64,000 nucleotides of DNA from Lactarius indigo (taxonomy: Eukaryota > Basidiomycota > Agaricomycetes > Russulales > Russulaceae), in NCBI GenBank assembly GCA_025766275.1, contig JAFKAC010000071.1, positions 124,001-188,000 of the forward strand. Reading direction: 5' to 3'. A program made the position numbers and the translations under genes. Each line of letters opens with the position of its first letter. The stretch's first letter is position 1. Under the pieces are notes generated by a model, which did not search any database, was not told where the DNA came from, and saw nothing but the letters and a program-made list of their open reading frames with translations. Shown here piece by piece: positions 24,158-33,746 of the stretch.

Positions 24158-27100
24158 TGGCACCCTCCACATGGTGGCAGCGCAAGACTGCAGATACAAC
24201 ATTGGTGGCGACTTCCACTGAGACAACAGCACATTCTGTGAGCTCGAAAAAAAAGGGAGATGGCACCAAGACGCACCCTAAGTTGCCTCCGCTGGTGATT
24301 AAGCAGCCAACCAAAGCTGGAGGAGGGTCAGGAGGTATGTGCCTGGTCATTATCGTGCTCAGTCAAGGCGACTGTGATGACTTACATATGGGTATCATAG
24401 TCCCTGTCCCCTTCAGAAAGCACACCTTGTCTCCTGACGAGGGCCCAACCACCAATGCTGAGGGGCTTCCTAAGAGGCCAAACTTGGTGCCAGAGGCCCC
24501 AAGACAATTTGCTGAGCGAGCGAAAGTGGGTGGTGAGTTCAGCAGTGAGTTTGTTAAAATCAGCATTGAGATCACTTACATCTAAGGATCCAAATCTTAG
24601 GTCTAGGAGGTGCCCATCCTCCTCGTCTTGAACTGTTGGATGATAAGGTCGAACCCATGCCAGCAGGTGTGGGCAATGTTCCACCAAACAGCACGAGAAA
24701 GCTGAGACAATGTGCATGTCATGTTTGGACCTCGTTGCATCGCTAAGTCACATTGCTTACTTTACCACCCCAGCGGAGACTCTTGTTCACAGGGACTTTG
24801 AGAACGGGAATTTGTCTTTAGACAACAACATTTCTCACTCTAGTGTCACAGGCAGCAAAGATGAAGATTCCGAGCCAGTTGAAGACAAGGAGTATGACGA
24901 TATGGTTGCGTTCATGCAGACAGCCAGATCATCTCAATGGATGGCAGTCGAGGTACGTATTTCTCATCGTCATGACTAGCATCACATCTCAAGACTTTTT
25001 AGAGACCCTCTTGGCTCAAGGGTGCCACAGAAGATGCTGCTGAGGCTGGTGTACCCCACCTAAATGGACCTGACAATATGCCACTGTCCATACCCTCAAG
25101 CTGCAGAAAATCGTTGTTCCCTGCTCAAACCAGCACGCATGTCTGTTCTGAGCGCCCCACAGGTGTGTCTGCATTCTTCTTCATCTATATCTATACTAAA
25201 TCACTTCGTGCACCAGGCAAACATGTACGATTCAAGGACCAACAAGACTCAGAGATTTCTGGTGAGCCCATACTCATCTCGGTCGCCTTTTCCATTAACC
25301 TGCCACAGGTACAGCTTCAAATGGTCAATGAGTGACATGTATACATTCCACGTGCCCTCAAGATACCGTTTCAGGACTCGCAGGTAAGACCACTCTGCTT
25401 TTCGGATGCACAATACTTACTCCAGTGATCAATGTAGACACCGTTTCTGATGGTCAACAAGTGGTGCATGTGCACTTGACTTGGAGAGCCATTCTGAGGG
25501 TCAACAACTAGCACAGGCGCATTTTGAGCGCCATTCCGAGGGTCAACAAATGGCACTGATTCATTCTGAGTGCTGTCAAGTTGTTGCCACAGGACTCGAA
25601 GGTGAGCTCCACAATATCGCCCAGTTTGATGTTGTGCACTGATATATCAACATAGGCACCACCTCCAAGGGGCAACAAGCCATTCTTTCATATCCCAGTC
25701 AGTATCCTCAAGCCGTGTCCTTAACTTCACAGGTGAGCCCAGTGGCTATTGGTTTAATAATACTTACATGCTGAGTTATGTGTCAACGCAGGCACCACTT
25801 CCGAGGGTTGATGAGCAGCAACTGCACGTTCTGAGTGTTGATAAGTGACCCTTGCACACTTAGCGGCTCTAACAGACCGGACTTACAGATATGGACTGCT
25901 GTAGATTAATTAGGACCGCTTTAGATTAGATTCAATCTGTACAATCTCGGACACCTTGTATTTTCTTATCTATGACATCACTGTACCATGACATCATACG
26001 GACTCCTCTAGAACTGTCATTGTACTACGCCTTTGTTCTCCCTTTAGATATATCCTTATTGTGATGTCACTATGATATCATCCTAGTCTGAACTTTCTTT
26101 GTTCTTACGCTCCTTGTTCTCCATTTGTACATCCCTTTTGTCCACATGTAGAACAACGTCTCTTGTACTATGTGACTCTATGTTACATCCCTTGTAGTAG
26201 TGTCACTCCTGTAAACAGTATAAGTAGTGTACCATGTACGCTCCTGGTCCACATCAGTTCTCACTGTTTGTGTGCCAGGTATGTCTTCTATTCTCCAATG
26301 TATAACATTAGTTCTCACTGTTTGTGTGCCAGACACCTTCTGCTTCACTGCTTGACATTCCCCTCTGCTGCTAACCAGCTTGCCACTAGTATCTCACCAC
26401 AGACTCTTTGCCTCTGTGAGTACCAGTTATGTCTATGCTGTTCATCACTGAGCGCACTCAGTGTCACCACCCCAGGATTCACAGGTAAGCCTGTACTGTT
26501 GTACATCACATTTACATTGTACACTGACACAACAGCACAGCTACTACTACACGAGAGGATTCAACTCACTATGGACACCTGAGGAGCACTGAGGTCCCGC
26601 AACTATGGCCTACTGAAACTGATCTTATCAATGCTTTGGGGAAGCTTAGGCTCAGGGATCAGTTGGACATCGTACGATCCACCATCACAAGCTCGTTCAA
26701 CTTTTTGCATGCTTCCATTGTGTTGGAAAATGCTTTCCCTGAAACTGTACAAATTGCCAGGTTCATATGGGATACACTTGGCACGGCATCACTCCATGTT
26801 AAGGGTGCTGAAGATGTACATGCCCGCATTCTCAGGGACAACACCTATTGTTGGAAAATGTCTGCCCTGGTATGCTGTCCACATACTTCCAGAAAAACTG
26901 CTTAAAAACAGAATGTAGCCCTGAGTGCGCATCAGCGTCTTCTGTGCAGAAGTCAAAGTGCGCTGCATGGTAACTGTTTCCCTGTTGCTTAGTGCCCATG
27001 ACCCAATCGCAATTGTGGACCTCATCAAGAAACTGGATGCAGACTTCAATTATATTTTCCCAAGGCGTTCAAAAACAAATGTGAGTTGTTGAAGTGCCTA

Positions 27101-27682
27101 AAGTTGGACTTGCTAATATTCTACTTGTAGAATGATGCCCATGTTGGGTCACCAGATCTCCGCCGCCCATACTGTAGCTCTGTCATCATTTCTGTAATTC
27201 GTGACCTCTATTTTTCGGGGAACACTCCATTTGTCACACTCCATCAAGATCAGTTCCCGTGTCGCCATGGACCTGATGGAGATGTTATTTAGGAAGTTCC
27301 AAAGGCAATGCTCGTGTTGGTATCAACTGCAGTATGTTTTTTCCTTTATTTCTGGTTTATTATCTAATTTTTTTTCGGAATCTATGCCAGTACTATGCAG
27401 CTCTTCATGAGTGGTCCACAGGCGAGTGGAAACAACATGACTTCACAACAAATACATTTGTGGAGGCTTATGACTGTCATATTGTCAGTCTGAACTGGAT
27501 TGAAAGTGAATGCAAGACATCCTACCACAAGATGATGGCAGAAATTTATCAACTTGCAGCGTGAGTGTCTCATTCACATCTCTCAACTAATTTCACTCAT
27601 TATTCTTAGCAATGGTGGCTCAAGGACAGATCCGTCTCCCCCCTCAAATTCTGTGCTCAATCTTAGTATGCTGGAGGATTGA
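24158..27682 (+). pseudogene. Multi-exon gene with DUF6532-like C-terminus, disrupted
   Basis: Exons are separated by short introns with GT...AG ends. The firm ones are 27081-27130, 27332-27390 and 27561-27609; joining across them keeps one frame to TGA 27680-27682. The last exons contain DPIAIVDLIKKLD..., ALHEWSTGEW and YHKMMAEIYQLA, which resemble DUF6532, a domain of unknown function common in Agaricomycetes. A TAG at 27290-27292 interrupts the domain just before an EVPKAM segment. Upstream exons (about 24158-25835) are low-complexity; one near 25490-25600 has repeated HSEGQQ units. A solo copia LTR sits in an exon at 25836-26447. The start at ATG 24158 is a guess. DUF6532 is recognised from memory of the motif, not by a search. 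Confidence 0.55.
25836..26447 (+). repeat. Solo copia LTR (612 bp, TSD CTGAG)
   Basis: Same family as 2958-3584, from TGTTGATAAG to TGTTCATCA, with CTGAG at 25831-25835 and 26448-26452. It carries the same putative intron at 26279-26332 (GTATGT...CAG) and a TATAAGTA motif near 26219. It interrupts an exon of the DUF6532-like gene. Confidence 0.93.
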
Positions 27683-28257
27683 AGACATGCCATGGTGACA
27701 ACCTACTGATACCTGAGAATAATGGCTCCCAATATCTTATTTACATTTCTTTAATCATTTTTTACTGCTCATTACCAATTGTTACCACTTGTTTAACACT
27801 TCTTTAACTTACAGTTTAGACCAATGACAAGCCATTTTAATTTTTCTGAACAATAAATGAGCTGAAAATTAACAAGCAGTTTGTGGATTAGTTCAAACTG
27901 AAACACCAATTATCCTTAATTAATGGGGGGGATAATTAAAACGGAAAATGGGCACTTACATGTTAATTAATTGTAATTAACGTTAATTTATGGGGAGGTA
28001 ATTCCCCAATGTCGCAATCCTTCTGCCTCACTTGCCTGCTTTCCCCATTCCCGCCAATATATCCCCTCCCATCTCCTTCTCCACTCCTCCATTCCACTAC
28101 CTTCCACATCCCATACTCCTCTCCACATCCACCCATTCATCTCCCCATCAGCCCCATCCAAACCCCACTCCCACACCCTATCTACTCTGCTACATCGCTT
28201 ACCTCAGTATCCAACTATACACTACTCTCTATCATTTCTTTCTCCACCCACCCCATT
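27683..28257. other. Non-coding flank, AT-rich then pyrimidine-rich
   Basis: After the gene remnant there is an AT-rich stretch with repeated TTAATTAA-type words (about 27840-28000), then about 240 bases very rich in C and T on the plus strand up to the gypsy-1 insertion at 28258. The C/T-rich tract continues at 36207 on the other side of the insertion. No gene is supported. Confidence 0.7.
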
Positions 28258-28836
28258 TGTTACGCCCTAGCAGGGGCGTGGGTTCTAAAGGTTTTGAGTC
28301 ACACAAGTATCAAGCGAAGACCTCTGTTGTCTTATTGCTATGAAATACGAGTGATAAAAGTGTGGCACAAGGTGCAGCACTACTCTGTAATGTAGGACTC
28401 CTCGTCCGAAGTGTCTAACACTTCTCTGCACTTGATCTTGCTAGTGCACAGAGTATAACAGGTGTAACGCGTTGATATAGTTCAACTGCAAAGACTTCGA
28501 AGTGTCCTGGTTGGGGACTGAGGTAGGGGATGCACAAGAAGAGAGGGATAAGGCGAGGTCACACCAAAGTACGGAGGCAAGGTTGCTAGATTGCAAACGA
28601 AGCCAAGTCTGGCTTCCTACGGTCTATGGTACAGGTTTATATAGGACAGGGTTCCAAACAACATGAACACAAGCCCACACAATATCAAAGAGACTAAACG
28701 GAGTAAGCAGAAGTTCGGATCAAAGAAACAGCGCCACTAGTAACAGTAGCTCCTTTGGTAACAAGGTATAGTACAAAAGGGGGAAGGCAGGGTGGAGACA
28801 TACTGTGATTTAGGTTCGAAGCGTCGGATCATAACA
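28258..28836 (-). repeat. 3' LTR of intact gypsy-1
   Basis: TGTTACGCCC...CATAACA on the plus strand; the minus strand carries the sense orientation. The purine tract AGAGAGGGGCTCA lies next to it (28837-28850, minus). It contains a conserved 17-nt palindrome GAAGTGTCTAACACTTC (about 28407-28423). Confidence 0.95.
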
Positions 28837-28862
28837 TGAGCCCCTCTCTAAGTCAACTCTCC

Positions 28863-31800
28863 CTAGAGTGCTTCGAAGTTCATCAGGTCATAGACATCGT
28901 TGTCTACATCGTTGGAGGGGGTGCTTTCGCGAGGGAGGGGGCAGCGATGTTGGCGAAGGAAGTTGAAGGGGCCATGGGCCCCACACTTGCGACAATTTTC
29001 ATACTTGGGGCACTTGATTTCTTCGTGGCTGTTGCTGGTAAAACACTTGCCACACCACTGGGTGCGTTCTTCTGGGGCTGGCCAGAGGCACTGATAGGGG
29101 AAGTGGTCAGTGCTAGAACACCTCCAGCAGAACTTCTGTTTTTGAGGGCAGGCGAAGGAGAGGTGGTCTTCAGACTGACACCTGTAACAAAGTCGAATGG
29201 TGCCAGTCTCCTTCTTGTTGGCTCTGCGCTTGCGTCTCTTCTTCCTTTCTGCAGAGGGGCTAGGTCCTTCCGGTTCGTCGTGGAGTCTTGGCATGGAGTG
29301 GTAGCGAGGTGGAGCAGGGGCAGGAATGTGGTGGACTTCAAAGGGGTGAGTTTCTTCTTCCGGAGGAGGGGGGTGTAGGGCGAGCCATCGGTCTGCAATC
29401 CGGACATAGGCCTTGTGTTCTTGCAGCCTTCTTCGGGTGCTGGTTAGTTGCATGTCCATGTTGAGGAGGTGCCTTTTGAGTGGCTCCATCGTCTTGTACA
29501 GGCCTTCAATCTCCTTTCGGAGGGCCTTCTGGTTTCGCAAGAGTCGGCGAGTCCTGGAGATTTCTGCTGTGAGGCGGTCATCTTTCAGGTCTTCTAGGAC
29601 TTCATCGACTTGTCTGGCTGTGGGGGAAGCTTCGTCCAAGTTCTGCATCTGAGCTGGGGTGATGGGGGGAGCTGGATTGTGGGGGTCTTCGTCTCTGGGA
29701 AGGAGGAAAAGGGGGAGGCCATAGTGAGGGAGGTTCTTGCCCATGGTGCCGATGACATCTTCTTTGTTTTCACTGATCTTGATCCATTTGGCATCCTTTC
29801 GGATGTACGAGGTTGGGTCAGCGTCGTCAGGGATGAGGAAGTGGACATAGCGGCTGCTCCAGGGGTCATTCAAGAAGAAGGGGTAGCCAGGGTCGTCGTC
29901 TTCTTCAGCAGTGATGTGCATCCTTTCATAGTTAATGGGGAGTGCGTCCATGATTGGGTCGTTGATTATCTCACTGAGACGAGCCATGGCCACTCTAGGA
30001 TCAGGGGGGGAGGTGATAGGTCGGTGTATCTCGGGAGTAGGGGGAGCTGTGTGTCCAGGAGGGGGAACGCGAAGGGCTATTCCTCCTCCTTCTGTTTCTA
30101 TGACACTGGGCATGGTGGGATCAATGGGTTGTGGTTCCTGGATGAGGGAGGGCAAGGAAGGGGGTCGTGCTGGGAAGGGAGAATAGCCAGAGGAGGGTGT
30201 GACAGAGGGTGTTTCGTCAAAGGAGCCTCTTTCCATGGCACGAGCAACAAGACGTTCTACAGAGGAGGAGCGAGAGGGCATGGTGAGGAAGCTAGTGGGG
30301 AAGGTGGTTGCTGTTCGTACTGTTACTTCCTTTCGTTTTAACCATTGCTTTGCTCCTTCGCTTCTGGGGTTGCTTTCAAAGTGTTCCTGAATAAGTTCTG
30401 GGGCGTTGAGGTTCTTCTCTGGTTCCCAGCTGTTGTGTGCATCGGAGTATCCCTTCCACTTGATTAGGAACTGTAACTGGTTCCTGTGGCGTCTTGTTTC
30501 TAGTATTTTCTCGACTTCCCACTCCTGTTCTCCATCTACTAGATCTGGGGGTGGTTCCGTAAAGTTCTTTCCATGTATGGGGGTTTCTTTGTATGGCATC
30601 AGGAGTGACGCATGGAATACTGGGTGGATCCGCCACTGATGGGGAAGTTTCAGGGCATATGTGGTGGCGGAGATCTTCTTTGTGACCCTGAAGGGTCCAT
30701 ATCTTTTTGGGGCTAACTTGAAACTAGGGTGCGTTGTTTTCAAGTTCCTGGCATCCAGCCACACACTATCTCCTTCTGTGTGTTGTTCGAAGCGAGAGGA
30801 CCCTTTGTAGAGTGACTGCGCATGGGTAATTGCTGCTTGGGCGGTCCTTCTGGCTTCTTGGATTCGCTCCAATCTCTCTTGTGTTCCTGGTACTGTGGTC
30901 GTTCTTTCTGGTTGGTGTACTCTTGGGATGTACCCAAGGATTAATTCGTAGGGTGCCTTTTTAGTGGTTGCGCTTGGCCAGGAGTTGTGGGTGTACTGTG
31001 CCAGTGGTAGTAGCTCCGTCCAATTGTCTTGTTGATGGTTTATGAACATTCGGAGGTACTGTTCTAACCACTGGTTTGTTCGCTCTGATTGTCCATCTGT
31101 TTGTGGGTGGTATGCTGTGCTGATGTTTTGTTCTATGTCAAGCACTCTGCACAGTTCTTTGATGAACTTCGCTGTGAATCTGGGGTCTCTGTCGGAGATG
31201 ACCCTTCTTGGTAGTCCATAGTGTGGTAGGACAGTTTTGGCATAGAGTTTTGCCACTCCTTCTGCGTCTATTGTTTCACTGCATGGGATAAAGAAGGCTG
31301 CTTTGGAACAGTCATGATCCGTGATGGTGAGAATTGTGTCATTGTCTTCTGATTGGGGTAGCTTTGTGATAAAGTCTAGAGCGATGGTTTCAAAAGGGAG
31401 TGCTTCTGGGTTAGTCTTGATGGGGAATATCGGTGGTTTCGGGTTCCCAGGGAAGTTCTTGTTTGATTGGCATGTGGCACAGCCCTTTACATATGCGGAT
31501 ACGTCGTCTTTCATGTTTGGCCACCAAAAGTCTTGTGACACTAGCCACAAGGTCTTTGTTATTCCGGGGTGTCCAGCTGTTTTTGTATCGTGAAACAGGG
31601 AAATTACCCCCCTCTTTAGCGGTGTGTTGTCCACAACCACCAGTTTGTCACCTCTCCACCAGTGTTTGCCCTGTTTTACGAGGTGGAAGGGGGCGGCCCA
31701 CTCGTCCAGAGTGTCTTGGTGGTCTAATTGGTGTGCCATGACCCGGTCATCTATCCTTATGGAGAGAGCGGAGTTTGCGAAGATGGTTGGGGTCAGGACC

Positions 31801-33746
31801 ACTACATCAGTGTTATCTCCTGCTCCGGTGTCGTGGTCAGGGCGTCTTGACAGGGCATCAGCATGGTTTTGGGGTCCGGGTTTGTGGTGAAGTTTGATGT
31901 GATAGTCTGCAAGTCTGGGGATGTAGCGCGCCACTCTCCTATTGATTTGTCGAGGGTGGCGATAATATTCTAGGTTTTTGTGGTCTGTAAAGACTGTGAT
32001 TTCGTGGGGGGACCCTAAAAGAAGGTGTCTCCAGTGTTCCAGTCCTCTGATTACTGCCAGGAGTTCCCTGTCATGGATGTCATAGTTGCGCTCCGCTTCA
32101 GAAAATGATTTGGAGAAGTATCCCACAGCTTGTGGTTTGTTTCGGCTGTCTCTTTGTGTTAGGATTGCCCCTGTGGCGAAAGCGGAGGCATCTACTTCTA
32201 GTTCGAAAGGTTTGTTCATATCTGGTTGGCATAAGATGGGGTCTTTGCACACAAGCGTGATGAGAGCTTCTAAGGCTTCTGCTGCTTCCTTTGTCCATCT
32301 GAAGGGTCCTTCTGACGTCTTTATTGTGTCCGTGATGGGTCTTGCTAAGTGAGCGAAGTTGGGGATGAAGGGTCGCTGATAACTTAGTGTTCCCAACACG
32401 CTTCTTGCTTGTTTGACTGACTTGATGTCTCTTGGCCAGTCTTTTAGTCCTTCTACCTTCTTTGGGTCGATTTTGATTTGAGACCCATCGATGACAATGC
32501 CTAGGTAGTGGGTCTTTCTTTGTTCGAACACACATTTCGACGCTTTAAGGAAATAAGATTCCTTTTCACAGATTTCCAGGAACTCGTGTACAATTTGTCT
32601 GTGGCGTTCTGTATCTTCTTCTGTGGCTATCAGGACATCGTCCATGTACACAAATAGCTCTCTTGGGTATTTGTCCATAAGTGGTCGAAGTATTCTGCTC
32701 ATGGTTCTTGCAAAGGTGGCTGGTGCATTTGTGAGGCCGAAGGTCATGACTCGAGGGATGAACAGCCCCCTTGGTGTCTTAAAGGCTGCCTTCCACTGGT
32801 CTTCCTCTTTTATGCAGATGTTATGGTACCCCCATCTGATATCGAACTTTGAGAACAGTGTTTTCCCATTCAAGTTGGTTAGGATGTCAGAGATGAGAGG
32901 TAGTGGGTAAGTGTCTTTTATTGTCCAGGTGTTTAGGGGTCTGTAGTCCAGGATAGGGCGCAACCCTCCGTCTGTTTTCTTCCTGAAGAAGAAGGAGGAA
33001 GCGTAGGGGGAGCTTCCTTCATAGATGTATCCCTTTGCTATGTTTTCGTCGAGATATGCCTTCAACTCCTTGTCTTCTTCTGGAGTCAAGGGGTAGATTT
33101 TGCAGTTGATCTTGTTGGGTGCATCTGGTCGCAATGTGATGGGATGGTCTTCTTCTCTTTCTGGGGGAAAGCGCTGTGCTTCTTCGTCTGAGAATACTTT
33201 GTTGTGGCGCTGGTATTCTTCTGGGATTGCAGTTTCTTTTACTGGGTCAAAGGTTGTTTTGGTTGCTGCCGCTTTCGCTTCTTGGTGTCGCTTTCTTCGG
33301 AAGCGGTACCCTCCTGTCAGGATGGTGACGGCTTCCCCTTTCAGCTCTTGTTTCTTCCAGTCTATGTCTGGGTTTTCGTGTTCAAACCAGGGGTATCCAA
33401 AGATCATTCTGTCTTCCCCTAGGCTGGTTACGAAAAACTGGAAAGGAGTTTCTTCCTCCCCTCTTTTTATCCATAGCTGGCATGTTTCTGTCATGGTGCC
33501 ATCTTTGTTTAACGATCCATCTACATTCCGGACCAATCTGGGTGGTTTCAGAGGAGTAGTTCCTAGTCCAAGTTTTTGGATTAGGTTTCGGTCGATTAGG
33601 TTGTCTGTTGCACCGCTGTCCAGCAGCACATTTATGCGAGCTTCTTTGTAGTAAAGGCGAACGAGGACTTTGATTGTCATAGCACTATCGCGAACACTAT
33701 ACATTGAATTGGCCTCCCTGTCAGCTCTCACAGGTCGGCATTGCAA
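28863..33746 (-). CDS. Gypsy-1 Pol: protease-RT-RNase H-integrase-chromodomain-CCHC
   Basis: An open frame of 1,627 codons, numbered from a TTG at 33746-33744; it lies in the -1 frame relative to gag and overlaps its end, so it is probably made by frameshifting or a similar bypass. Domains: retropepsin D43-S-G-A-T; RT with YMDD at 367-370; RNase H with D519 and D588; integrase zinc region with C756 and C759; integrase core D791, D852, E888 (D35E spacing); GPF motif; chromodomain around 1075-1125 with IKWKGY (W1097). A further ~500 residues follow: a Pro-rich linker, a module with GTMG at 1333-1336 and a charged helical stretch, and zinc knuckles C1520-C1523-H1528-C1533, C1540-C1543-H1548-C1553, C1565-C1568-H1574-C1579 plus a less regular one from C1585. 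Retrotransposon Pol normally ends soon after the chromodomain. Every catalytic residue I looked for is present. Confidence 0.95.
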   Translation of the reverse strand: MQCRPVRADREANSMYSVRDSAMTIKVLVRLYYKEARINVLLDSGATDNLIDRNLIQKLGLGTTPLKPPRLVRNVDGSLNKDGTMTETCQLWIKRGEEETPFQFFVTSLGEDRMIFGYPWFEHENPDIDWKKQELKGEAVTILTGGYRFRRKRHQEAKAAATKTTFDPVKETAIPEEYQRHNKVFSDEEAQRFPPEREEDHPITLRPDAPNKINCKIYPLTPEEDKELKAYLDENIAKGYIYEGSSPYASSFFFRKKTDGGLRPILDYRPLNTWTIKDTYPLPLISDILTNLNGKTLFSKFDIRWGYHNICIKEEDQWKAAFKTPRGLFIPRVMTFGLTNAPATFARTMSRILRPLMDKYPRELFVYMDDVLIATEEDTERHRQIVHEFLEICEKESYFLKASKCVFEQRKTHYLGIVIDGSQIKIDPKKVEGLKDWPRDIKSVKQARSVLGTLSYQRPFIPNFAHLARPITDTIKTSEGPFRWTKEAAEALEALITLVCKDPILCQPDMNKPFELEVDASAFATGAILTQRDSRNKPQAVGYFSKSFSEAERNYDIHDRELLAVIRGLEHWRHLLLGSPHEITVFTDHKNLEYYRHPRQINRRVARYIPRLADYHIKLHHKPGPQNHADALSRRPDHDTGAGDNTDVVVLTPTIFANSALSIRIDDRVMAHQLDHQDTLDEWAAPFHLVKQGKHWWRGDKLVVVDNTPLKRGVISLFHDTKTAGHPGITKTLWLVSQDFWWPNMKDDVSAYVKGCATCQSNKNFPGNPKPPIFPIKTNPEALPFETIALDFITKLPQSEDNDTILTITDHDCSKAAFFIPCSETIDAEGVAKLYAKTVLPHYGLPRRVISDRDPRFTAKFIKELCRVLDIEQNISTAYHPQTDGQSERTNQWLEQYLRMFINHQQDNWTELLPLAQYTHNSWPSATTKKAPYELILGYIPRVHQPERTTTVPGTQERLERIQEARRTAQAAITHAQSLYKGSSRFEQHTEGDSVWLDARNLKTTHPSFKLAPKRYGPFRVTKKISATTYALKLPHQWRIHPVFHASLLMPYKETPIHGKNFTEPPPDLVDGEQEWEVEKILETRRHRNQLQFLIKWKGYSDAHNSWEPEKNLNAPELIQEHFESNPRSEGAKQWLKRKEVTVRTATTFPTSFLTMPSRSSSVERLVARAMERGSFDETPSVTPSSGYSPFPARPPSLPSLIQEPQPIDPTMPSVIETEGGGIALRVPPPGHTAPPTPEIHRPITSPPDPRVAMARLSEIINDPIMDALPINYERMHITAEEDDDPGYPFFLNDPWSSRYVHFLIPDDADPTSYIRKDAKWIKISENKEDVIGTMGKNLPHYGLPLFLLPRDEDPHNPAPPITPAQMQNLDEASPTARQVDEVLEDLKDDRLTAEISRTRRLLRNQKALRKEIEGLYKTMEPLKRHLLNMDMQLTSTRRRLQEHKAYVRIADRWLALHPPPPEEETHPFEVHHIPAPAPPRYHSMPRLHDEPEGPSPSAERKKRRKRRANKKETGTIRLCYRCQSEDHLSFACPQKQKFCWRCSSTDHFPYQCLWPAPEERTQWCGKCFTSNSHEEIKCPKYENCRKCGAHGPFNFLRQHRCPLPRESTPSNDVDNDVYDLMNFEAL

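Noticed and set aside
24172..24183. TGGTGGCAGCGC, which looks like a retroelement primer-binding site
   Set aside because: It is 71 bases after the 3' LTR of copy B and not beside a 5' LTR end, and it fits within the first exon of the neighbouring gene remnant.
28863..30250. Env-like protein at the end of the gypsy-1 element
   Set aside because: The region is in frame with Pol, has no signal peptide or membrane segment, and carries zinc knuckles.
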